Shown piece after piece: positions 1 to 5,840 of a stretch of 11,449 bases of DNA. A program made the position numbers and the translations under genes. Within the stretch, counting starts at the first letter, position 1; each line of letters opens with the position of its first letter. The notes under the pieces were generated by a model. That model was not told the origin of the DNA. It ran no database searches and saw nothing but the letters and a program-made list of their open reading frames with translations. The stretch lies in contig JAWXVD010000105.1 of assembly GCA_044425705.1 (NCBI GenBank), positions 1 to 11,449 of the forward strand, given 5' to 3'. Origin of the DNA: JAWXVD01 sp044425705. GTDB taxonomy: Bacteria; Bacillota; Clostridia; Lachnospirales; Lachnospiraceae.

Positions 1-1916
1 GTAAAAAAGAATATATGTATCAATCCAATATGAGAAATGCTTTTCCTGTGATGGTATCTAGTGAAGGTTATGCTATTTTTATCGATACAGAAAGCAGTAT
101 GATTTTTACTTCAGAGAAGGATGAAATTATCTTTCAAGTGGAAGCTGGAAAAACTTTCACTTATTATATTATATTGGCAGATGACATGGATGGCATTGTC
201 AGTAAATTACGAGAAATGACAGGTAGAGCCTCTATGTTGCCACGTTTTGCATTTGGATATATCCAATCGAAAGAGCGTTACAATGATGGAGAAGAATTAG
301 TGGATATAAAAAATACATTTAGAGAAAAAAATATCCCGATTGATTGTTTGGTGCAAGATTGGTATACCTGGGAAGAAGGAAAATGGGGACAAAAAACTTG
401 TGATAAATCTCGTTATCCAGATTTAAAAGTAACCCTTGATAACCTTCATGATGATCATGTGAAATTAATGTGGTCTATTTGGCCAAACATGAGTGAAACA
501 GCAGAGAATTACCATGAATTTAAAGAGAAGAAATTATTGATGGGTTCTTCGCCAGTTTACAATTCATTTAGTGAAGAGGGCAGAAAACTATATGGTGAAC
601 AATGTATGAGAGAACTGTTTGCAGCAGGACTTGATGCATGGTGGTGTGATAATGCAGAACCTTATTCAGATGCTGACTGGAGTGGAGAGGATAGGCGAGA
701 AGAAGCACTACGTTATCAATTGGTGGTGGAAGAGGCAGCAAAGCATATTCCTTTAGAAAATGTCAATGCTTATTGTTTATATCATGCAAAGGGAATTTAT
801 GATACATGGAAAAACTCTGAGAGTAAGAAGAGAGTACTAAATCTAACACGTTCTGTATATGCAGGAGCACAAAGCTATGGAACCATTCTTTGGTCTGGTG
901 ATATCTGTGCAAGATGGGATGTGATGAAAAAGCAGATTGCGGAAGGATTGAAGACAAGTTTATGTGGATTTCCATATTGGACACTTGATATTGGAGCCTT
1001 CTTTACGGTAAAAGATAAATATGAAAATCGTGGATGCAATAATGCTAGAAAAGTTAAGTTATGGTTTTGGGATGGAGAATATAATGAAGGTGTCCATGAT
1101 TTAGGCTATTGTGAATTATATACTAGATGGTTCCAATATGGTACTTTTTTACCAATTTTTAGAAGTCATGGAACAGATACACCACGTGAACCTTGGCAAT
1201 TTGGCAACAAAGAATTACCGTTTGAAGATATTCTTACAAAATATATTCGTTTACGTTATACCTTAATGCCATATATTTATTCGTTGGCAGGTCATGTACA
1301 TTTTTCACATGGCAGTATGATGCGCAGTCTATTGTTTGATTTCAGTCATGATGAAAAAGCTATAGGAAAAAGTGATGTATTTATGTTGGGAAAAGAATTC
1401 TTAGTATGTCCTGTTACAAAACCAATGTATTACAATCCAAACAGTGAAAAAATCACAATAGAAGATTATACTGTGTCTGTGTACTTACCAGAAGGAACTA
1501 AATGGTATGATTATTGGACAAACACAGTATATGAAGGCGGTAAAGATTATGACTATGAAGCACCAATCGAAACTATGCCATTGTTTGTAAAAGCAGGAGC
1601 TATCGTACCAACTTCAGAAGCTATGTCTTATGCAGATGAAAGAAAGGGAGCCATTAAAGAAATTGATATTTATGCAGGAGCAGATGGAACTTTTACAGTC
1701 TACAATGATGCAGGTGATGGAGATGAATTTGAAAAAGGGGAATTTAGTACATTTATAATCACATACATAGATGAAACAAGAGAAGTGACTATTTCCAATA
1801 TATCAGGAAACTATCCAGTACAAGGACAGTTGAAATTTAGAGTGATTGGTGATGGAAGTACAAATGAAATGGAAGTGAATTATACAGGAGAGGAAATGAC
1901 TTTTGTAATAATGTAG
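1..1916 (+). CDS. Glycoside hydrolase family 31 protein (5'-partial), alpha-glycosidase
   Basis: Retaining alpha-glycosidase of family GH31. The reading frame is open to the left window edge (first whole codon at 3). The first ATG, at 15, has no ribosome binding site and falls inside the N-terminal beta-sandwich, so the true start lies upstream. Numbering from that ATG: the end of the N-domain is at 1-70 and the catalytic barrel at about 75-430. The nucleophile is D212 in the motif WWCDNAEP and the acid/base is D296 in WSGD. R383 and H385 sit in FRSHGTDTPREPW, which lines the sugar subsite in this family. The C-terminal beta domains include a DUF5110-like stretch (DGTFTVYNDAGDGDEF). Family members have alpha-glucosidase, alpha-xylosidase, alpha-galactosidase or alpha-N-acetylgalactosaminidase activity, and the specificity here is not readable. 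The nucleophile motif is not the KTDFGE type of YicI or sulfoquinovosidases. A URO-D-fold gene and a sulfatase follow on the same strand, which suggests intracellular breakdown of an imported oligosaccharide. Confidence 0.93.
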   Translation, partial: KKEYMYQSNMRNAFPVMVSSEGYAIFIDTESSMIFTSEKDEIIFQVEAGKTFTYYIILADDMDGIVSKLREMTGRASMLPRFAFGYIQSKERYNDGEELVDIKNTFREKNIPIDCLVQDWYTWEEGKWGQKTCDKSRYPDLKVTLDNLHDDHVKLMWSIWPNMSETAENYHEFKEKKLLMGSSPVYNSFSEEGRKLYGEQCMRELFAAGLDAWWCDNAEPYSDADWSGEDRREEALRYQLVVEEAAKHIPLENVNAYCLYHAKGIYDTWKNSESKKRVLNLTRSVYAGAQSYGTILWSGDICARWDVMKKQIAEGLKTSLCGFPYWTLDIGAFFTVKDKYENRGCNNARKVKLWFWDGEYNEGVHDLGYCELYTRWFQYGTFLPIFRSHGTDTPREPWQFGNKELPFEDILTKYIRLRYTLMPYIYSLAGHVHFSHGSMMRSLLFDFSHDEKAIGKSDVFMLGKEFLVCPVTKPMYYNPNSEKITIEDYTVSVYLPEGTKWYDYWTNTVYEGGKDYDYEAPIETMPLFVKAGAIVPTSEAMSYADERKGAIKEIDIYAGADGTFTVYNDAGDGDEFEKGEFSTFIITYIDETREVTISNISGNYPVQGQLKFRVIGDGSTNEMEVNYTGEEMTFVIM

Positions 1917-1954
1917 CAGAGGAAAGTAAGTTAAGAATGAAATAATATCATTAA

Positions 1955-1986
1955 TTGTAAGTGGTTCTAGATGTTATTTTTATAAT
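1955..1986 (+). promoter_or_regulatory. Possible promoter upstream of the URO-D-like gene
   Basis: A perfect -10 hexamer TATAAT lies at 1981-1986. The nearest -35-like hexamer, TTGTAA (1955-1960), sits 20 bases away, longer than the usual 16-18, so the promoter would be weak or activator-dependent. Transcription would begin near 1993, almost at the Shine-Dalgarno of the 17-codon open frame. In DNA this AT-rich a chance TATAAT is common. Confidence 0.28.
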
Positions 1987-2014
1987 TGGTAATTGAGGAG
2001 TAGAGGGGGATAGC

Positions 2015-2068
2015 ATGAAACATAAAAATTCTAATGGGTTAATTCGCTCTTTGATTCCAAATTACTAG
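2015..2068 (+). CDS. Possible 17-residue small ORF or leader peptide
   Basis: ATG at 2015 and TAG at 2066-2068 encode MKHKNSNGLIRSLIPNY. A purine-rich stretch GAGGAGTAGAGGGGG at 1995-2009 precedes the start by five bases and is an unusually strong potential ribosome binding site for such a short frame. It ends 26 bases before the URO-D-like gene. The peptide is basic and mildly hydrophobic at its end, with no run of one codon that would suggest amino-acid attenuation. It could be a translated leader, the truncated start of a lost gene, or chance. No homologue is recognised. Confidence 0.28.
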   Translation: MKHKNSNGLIRSLIPNY

Positions 2069-2094
2069 ATATTGAATAGAAGAAGGAGTATGAA

Positions 2095-3216
2095 ATGATT
2101 AACAAAAACAATTGGGAGGAAACCCAGGAAAAATGGAGAAATTATTGGAACAGACAAAACACAGGAAGACCTTTGATGCGTGTAGTGGCAGAAAAAGAGG
2201 AAAAAATACCAATGCCAGCTGAATTTATCCCTACAGATCCAACAGATAAAAATACCAATGCAGAAAAAATAGTTGGTTCTTATCGTAATTTTTGTGAGAA
2301 CCATGAATTTCTTGGAGAAAGTTTTCCAAATCTAAGTGTGGATTTTGGACCTGGTTCTGTAGCAGCCTATTTAGGGTCAGATATAATCTTTAATGAGGAT
2401 ACAGTGTGGTTTACAGAAGTGTTAGATGATTTGGAATCTGCAGCTCCACTTGTATTTAACCCAGAAAACAAATGGTTTACACAACATATTGAATTAGTCA
2501 AAAAGTGTAAAGAATTAGCTGGAGATGATTTCTTTGTTTGTATTCCTGACTTGATGGAAAATATTGATGTGTTAGTCTCTCTTCGTGGTGCACAGGATAT
2601 GATTTTCGAAATGGTAGATGATCCTGAAATAGTAGAAGAACGTATTGGGCAGGTATCAGATGTTTATTTTGAATACTATGATAGATTTTATGAAATTGTA
2701 AAAGCAAAAGATAATTCTTCGGCATATACCGTATTTCAAATATGGGGAGACGGTAGAGTAGCAAAATTGCAGTGTGATTTTTCAGCTTTGATGGCACCAC
2801 AGGATTACTATGATTTTATTCAAAAACCACTTCGTGAACAAGCAAAAAAATTAGACAAGGTATTGTATCACTTAGATGGACCAGATGCCATTAAACACTT
2901 AGATGCTATTATGGAAATTGAAGAAATTGATGCTCTACAATGGACTAGTGGTGATCACGGACCAGATGGATTATTGGAAGACTGGTATATCATTTATGAT
3001 AAAGCATACAAAGCAGGAAAATCATTGTGGATTAAAGTCTATAGTGGAACATTTGAAGATTGGTTAGCAGGGGTAGATAAAGTAGTTGCTAGATATGGCT
3101 CTGATAGAATGTTTTTAACATTTCCAGAGATGCCTATGGAACAAGCGAAACGATTACTTGCCTATGCAGAAGAAAATTGGAGTGATGTAAGGGCAGCCAT
3201 TTTAGATGAAATGTAA
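2095..3216 (+). CDS. Uroporphyrinogen decarboxylase (URO-D) fold protein of unknown reaction
   Basis: This 373-residue protein resembles the URO-D / corrinoid methyltransferase superfamily, in a branch often seen beside glycan-degradation genes in gut bacteria and without an assigned reaction. It is unlikely to be HemE: the surroundings are catabolic, and the N-terminus (WEETQEKWRNYWNRQNTGRP) is the variant type found in such loci. Conserved-looking sites are C227 in KLQCDFSALMAP, H259 and D261 in YHLDGP, H268, and W283 to P290 in WTSGDHGP. I do not see the His-x-Cys zinc ligand pair of MtaA-type methyltransferases, so methyl transfer is not assured. It is soluble, with no signal peptide or membrane segment. 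The start at 2095 is set by AAGGAG at 2083-2088, six bases upstream; the ATG at 2090 reads straight into a stop. It lies between GH31 and the sulfatase and probably acts on a product of that pathway. Confidence 0.85.
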   Translation: MINKNNWEETQEKWRNYWNRQNTGRPLMRVVAEKEEKIPMPAEFIPTDPTDKNTNAEKIVGSYRNFCENHEFLGESFPNLSVDFGPGSVAAYLGSDIIFNEDTVWFTEVLDDLESAAPLVFNPENKWFTQHIELVKKCKELAGDDFFVCIPDLMENIDVLVSLRGAQDMIFEMVDDPEIVEERIGQVSDVYFEYYDRFYEIVKAKDNSSAYTVFQIWGDGRVAKLQCDFSALMAPQDYYDFIQKPLREQAKKLDKVLYHLDGPDAIKHLDAIMEIEEIDALQWTSGDHGPDGLLEDWYIIYDKAYKAGKSLWIKVYSGTFEDWLAGVDKVVARYGSDRMFLTFPEMPMEQAKRLLAYAEENWSDVRAAILDEM

Positions 3217-3233
3217 ACATGAGAAAAGAAAAT

Positions 3234-3261
3234 TTGTAAGAAAAAGTAAAAGATACATAAT
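3234..3261 (+). promoter_or_regulatory. Possible promoter for the sulfatase transcript
   Basis: TTGTAA (3234-3239) and CATAAT (3256-3261) are separated by 16 bases and match the vegetative -35 and -10 hexamers at 4/6 and 5/6 positions. A start near 3268 would give a leader of about 180 bases covering all the hairpins. The call is tentative because the background is AT-rich. Confidence 0.35.
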
Positions 3262-3315
3262 AAAAAAGTAAAGGAACGTATGATAGAAAGTATGTCATAC
3301 AAGAGAAGAAGGATG

Positions 3316-3341
3316 AAAAATAAATTCGATAATTTATTTTT
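3316..3341 (+). repeat. AT-only hairpin in the sulfatase leader
   Basis: An 11-bp perfect inverted repeat, 3316-3326 against 3331-3341, encloses the loop CGAT. The stem is entirely A-T. It has an A-rich left arm and a T-rich right arm like a weak terminator, but no GC core, so efficient termination is doubtful. Confidence 0.45.
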
Positions 3342-3349
3342 ACACCCAA

Positions 3350-3435
3350 GTGTTTGTGAAGAAGCGTCACAAACACAAATGATCCTAGACCAGAATTTGA
3401 TATTCTGGTCAGGTTTCTCAGCAAAAGTACGCTTC
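3350..3435 (+). promoter_or_regulatory. Candidate cis-regulatory RNA with two hairpins and a possible pseudoknot
   Basis: Hairpin 1 is a perfect 10-bp stem (GTGTTTGTGA 3350-3359 with TCACAAACAC 3367-3376) and a 7-base loop AGAAGCG. Hairpin 2 is a perfect 9-bp stem (GACCAGAAT 3388-3396 with ATTCTGGTC 3402-3410); it extends by three pairs (CCT 3384-3386 with AGG 3411-3413) across one bulged A at 3387. Six loop bases of hairpin 1, GAAGCG (3361-3366), are complementary to CGCTTC at 3430-3435, five bases before the Shine-Dalgarno GGAGG. If that pairing forms, it makes a pseudoknot that could hinder ribosome access to the sulfatase start. Translation-controlling riboswitches such as preQ1-II use this topology, but I do not recognise this as a known class and no ligand is implied. 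Confidence 0.42.
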
Positions 3436-3440
3436 GAAAT

Positions 3441-3445
3441 GGAGG
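3441..3445 (+). promoter_or_regulatory. Ribosome binding site fixing the sulfatase start
   Basis: GGAGG lies five bases before the ATG at 3451. The predicted protein then begins MKPNILYIMSDD, the normal first strand and metal-binding aspartates of S1 sulfatases. This rules out the longer frame from 3280. Confidence 0.85.
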
Positions 3446-3450
3446 AAAAT

Positions 3451-4953
3451 ATGAAACCAAATATTTTATATATTATGTCAGATGATCATGCAGCAAATGC
3501 AATCAGTTATTATAATTCTATTTTAGCAGAGGTATTTCAAACACCGAATTTGGATCGAATTGGAAAAGAAGGATGCAGAATGGATGCTTACTGTGCAACC
3601 AATGCTATTTGTACACCAGCCAGAGCTTCTATTATGACAGGACAATATGGTCATGTAAATGGAGTGAGAACCTTAGCAGATAATTGGGATCCATGTACAG
3701 AATATAATTTAGCAAGCCTTTTACATGAAGACGGATATCAGACAGCCATGTTTGGGAAATGGCATTTGGGATGTGACCCAGTGGGATTTGACAGCTATCA
3801 ATACTTGACTACAGAAGAGGATATTGAATGTACGGATAAAGTAGGGGAACAAGGTGTGTATTTTAATCCTACCTTTAAAGATAAAGAAAAAGGATATATC
3901 CATGAAGAGGGTTATGTGACAGATTTGATTACAGAAAAAACAAACAACTGGATAGAAAATCGCGATAAAGACAAACCTTTCTTTATGATGTGTCACCATA
4001 AAGCACCTCATGATTTTTGGGAATTTGCCCAGAGACATGAACATCTCTTTGATGGAGTAGATATTCCAGTTCCAGAAAGTTTGTTTGAAGATAAAAAACA
4101 TAGAAGTGAAGCTACAAGAGAATACGGAAGTTCTGTTACCCCTAGAAATAAAATTAGAAGTCTTTATGAAGATTTCTGTAAAGAAGATTATGTAACAGGT
4201 CCACTAGTAGGTACAGAAAATTTGACCTTCGAAGAAAAAGGATATGCAGCCTATCAAAAATATTTGAAAGACTATTTAAGAACAGTAGCAGGTATTGATG
4301 ATTCCGTAGGAAGCATTCTTGCTACCTTAGAAAAAGAAGGTATCCTAGATGACACTATCGTAATCTATACTTCCGATCAAGGAATGTTTTTAGGAGAACA
4401 TGATTATCAGGATAAGAGATGGAGTTTTGAAGAAAGTGTTCGTACGCCAATGATGGTACGCTACCCAAAAGAAATTCCAGCAGGTACTGTTTGTAGTGAA
4501 TTGATGGCAAATATTGACCTTGCACAAACTCTATTGGATTATGCAGAAGTAGATGAGCTAGAAGGCATGCAAGGATTTTCATGCAGAGATATGATTGCAG
4601 GAAAAAAACAAGAAACCTTACATGAGGGTATTTATTTTAGATATTGGATGCATAGAGCCCATAGACATGATAATCCAGCCCATTACGGTATTCGAACAAA
4701 AGAATATAAATTAACCTTTTATTATGGTCGTCCGTTAGATATCCTAGGTGCTTTGCCAGAAAATTCACCAGTAGGGTATGAATTATATGATTTGGTAAAT
4801 GATCCACAAGAATTACATAATCTTTATGGAAAAGAAGAATATAAAGAAGTGGCACAGCAGTTAAAGGCACAATTGAAAGCATTGAAAGAGCAATACGGTG
4901 ATACAGACGAACAGTATCCAGAAGTGTTGGAATTGGTAAGACAGTATGAATAG
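3451..4953 (+). CDS. S1-family sulfatase, Cys-type, cytoplasmic
   Basis: This 500-residue enzyme hydrolyses sulfate esters, using a formylglycine made from C54 in the signature CTPARAS (CxPxR). Other active-site features are D11 and D12 (metal ligands, MSDDH), D309 and Q310 in SDQG (the second metal pair, often DN or DH), H317 in GEHD and K322 in DKRW. The block DKRWSFEESVRTPMMVRYP resembles sulfatases acting on 6-sulfated hexosamines and related sugars, but the substrate cannot be assigned. Length is normal for S1. There is no signal peptide or lipobox, so it should work in the cytoplasm on an imported sugar. Being Cys-type in an anaerobe, it would need a radical-SAM maturase (anSME), which is not in this window. 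It is preceded by a long structured leader and followed by a strong terminator. The frame could extend upstream to 3280, but that start is rejected on ribosome-binding-site and homology grounds. Confidence 0.93.
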   Translation: MKPNILYIMSDDHAANAISYYNSILAEVFQTPNLDRIGKEGCRMDAYCATNAICTPARASIMTGQYGHVNGVRTLADNWDPCTEYNLASLLHEDGYQTAMFGKWHLGCDPVGFDSYQYLTTEEDIECTDKVGEQGVYFNPTFKDKEKGYIHEEGYVTDLITEKTNNWIENRDKDKPFFMMCHHKAPHDFWEFAQRHEHLFDGVDIPVPESLFEDKKHRSEATREYGSSVTPRNKIRSLYEDFCKEDYVTGPLVGTENLTFEEKGYAAYQKYLKDYLRTVAGIDDSVGSILATLEKEGILDDTIVIYTSDQGMFLGEHDYQDKRWSFEESVRTPMMVRYPKEIPAGTVCSELMANIDLAQTLLDYAEVDELEGMQGFSCRDMIAGKKQETLHEGIYFRYWMHRAHRHDNPAHYGIRTKEYKLTFYYGRPLDILGALPENSPVGYELYDLVNDPQELHNLYGKEEYKEVAQQLKAQLKALKEQYGDTDEQYPEVLELVRQYE

Positions 4954-4976
4954 TGCTATGCATATACTGCATAGTA
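4954..4976 (+). repeat. Small hairpin just after the sulfatase stop
   Basis: CTATGCA (4956-4962) pairs with TGCATAG (4968-4974) around the loop TATAC, and a G-T and a T-A pair extend it to nine pairs. No T-run follows. It may protect the 3' end of the sulfatase message, or it may be chance in front of the real terminator. Confidence 0.35.
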
Positions 4977-5007
4977 CGTGTGAAAATGACAAATACATAC
5001 AATTTAT

Positions 5008-5049
5008 AAAATGACTATAGACACTCTTAGGAGTGTCTATAGTCATTTT
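5008..5049. terminator. Bidirectional intrinsic terminator between sulfatase and response regulator
   Basis: A perfect 19-bp inverted repeat (5008-5026 with 5031-5049) has a 4-base loop TTAG. Each arm begins with AAAA and ends with TTTT when read from either strand, so it can stop both the sulfatase transcript and the convergent regulator transcript. The right arm also encodes the last residues of the response regulator, and its TAA stop (5027-5029 on the minus strand) lies in the loop. Confidence 0.9.
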
Positions 5050-5806
5050 GTTGTTCCCTATAATCAAAAGGGCTTAATCCTGTTTGTTTTTTAAAAATAC
5101 GGCTAAAATAACCTGGGTCAGGATAACCGATATATTCCCCAATCTGTCCGATTGAAAGCTCGGGATTATGAACTAATAGGTTTTGCGCCTCTTGTATTCG
5201 CAGAGATATAATAAATTTATTTGGCGTATTATTATAGACATCACTAAAAATTTTTGTTAAATGATTGGAATTATAACCCAAATCTGCGGCAATTAAGTTT
5301 AGATTAATTTTTTCTTTGTAGTTTTCTAAGATATACTCATATAATAATTTGGCCAATTGAGCAGGTGATTTTATGCTAGCAGAAATACCGCAAAAATTAT
5401 CATAGGAATGTTTTTTAGAAGTTAAGGTAATACTTAGTGACTCTAGTGTTTGGTATAGTTCATCAGGGTCAATGGGTTTTAATAAGTAGTTGCTGACTCC
5501 GAATTTTAATGCAGTTTTAGCATAGGAAAAATCGGAAAAGCCGCTGACAATAATACTTTTAATAAAAGGAAATTGTTGATAGACTTGTTCAATTAACTCT
5601 AATCCTGTCATCACTGGCATTTTGATATCAGTAATTAAAATATCCGGTGATAATTCTTCTACTAATTTTAAGGCTGTTTTTCCAGTTTGTGCTTTTCCTA
5701 TAATCTTAAAGTTTAATTTTGTGTTTTCTATTTTTTGTATTAAGTTATTTAATAATAATTCTTCATCTTCTGCTACTACAATAGTAAAAATATTGGCATT
5801 TTCCAT
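5027..5806 (-). CDS. Two-component response regulator, receiver plus AraC-type DNA-binding domain
   Basis: This 259-residue YesN-type transcription activator has a receiver domain (about 7-125) with acidic residues E13 and D14, phosphoacceptor D60 (ITDIKMP), S88 (IIVSGF) and K110 (LLKPID). After a short linker, an AraC/XylS domain (about 150-255) carries two helix-turn-helix units near 169-190 and 218-240, ending in the typical GYFSRIFKKQTGLSPFDYR. B. subtilis YesN is longer, so the linker here is compact. The start is supported by AAAGGA at 5814-5819 on the minus strand, seven bases away. It lies 34 bases downstream of the kinase stop, so the two are almost certainly co-transcribed. The likely target is the divergent importer promoter at 7653-8050, inferred from position. 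Its stop codon sits inside the terminator loop. Confidence 0.93.
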   Translation of the reverse strand: MENANIFTIVVAEDEELLLNNLIQKIENTKLNFKIIGKAQTGKTALKLVEELSPDILITDIKMPVMTGLELIEQVYQQFPFIKSIIVSGFSDFSYAKTALKFGVSNYLLKPIDPDELYQTLESLSITLTSKKHSYDNFCGISASIKSPAQLAKLLYEYILENYKEKINLNLIAADLGYNSNHLTKIFSDVYNNTPNKFIISLRIQEAQNLLVHNPELSIGQIGEYIGYPDPGYFSRIFKKQTGLSPFDYREQQNDYRHS

Positions 5807-5840
5807 GGTTTTTTCCTTTCAGTATTTTATGTGGAAGGCA

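Larger units (their letters stand above)
1917..2094 (+). other. Intergenic gap between GH31 and URO-D-like gene
   Basis: This 178-bp gap is longer than expected inside a tight operon. It holds a perfect TATAAT at 1981-1986, a purine-rich Shine-Dalgarno-like run at 1995-2009, a 17-codon open frame at 2015-2068 and the AAGGAG site of the next gene at 2083-2088. I see no GC-rich terminator hairpin after the GH31 stop, so read-through from GH31 remains possible. Confidence 0.5.
3217..3450 (+). other. Long structured leader region upstream of the sulfatase gene
   Basis: This 234-bp gap separates the URO-D-like stop from the sulfatase start. It holds a plausible promoter (3234-3261), a weak dyad at 3278-3300 (GTATGA/TCATAC), and three perfect hairpins at 3316-3341, 3350-3376 and 3388-3410, followed by the ribosome binding site at 3441-3445. 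The frame is open from 3280, but those 57 extra codons resemble no sulfatase N-terminus and encode the hairpins, so the region is read here as untranslated. Confidence 0.6.

Noticed and set aside
1..1916. Sulfoquinovosidase assignment for the GH31, suggested by the sulfatase neighbour
   Set aside because: The nucleophile motif is not the KTDFGE-like type of that group, and a sulfatase does not act on the C-S bond of sulfoquinovose.
2095..3216. HemE (haem biosynthesis) assignment
   Set aside because: The fold family matches, but the N-terminal region and the catabolic neighbourhood fit the uncharacterised branch, and no other haem genes are present.
3280..3450. N-terminal extension of the sulfatase from ATG 3280 (57 more codons)
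   Set aside because: The extension does not resemble any sulfatase start and covers several perfect hairpins. A strong GGAGG sits before ATG 3451, where the canonical first strand and metal ligands begin.
3134..3460. Minus-strand 108-codon frame across the URO-D/sulfatase gap
   Set aside because: Phe/Ser/Leu-rich shadow of AT-rich coding DNA and hairpins, with no recognisable domain. Other opposite-strand frames of 60-126 codons inside real genes were dropped for the same reason.
4861..5067. Minus-strand small frames near the terminator
   Set aside because: They run through the 19-bp terminator and overlap the convincing end of the response regulator; composition is hydrophobic noise.
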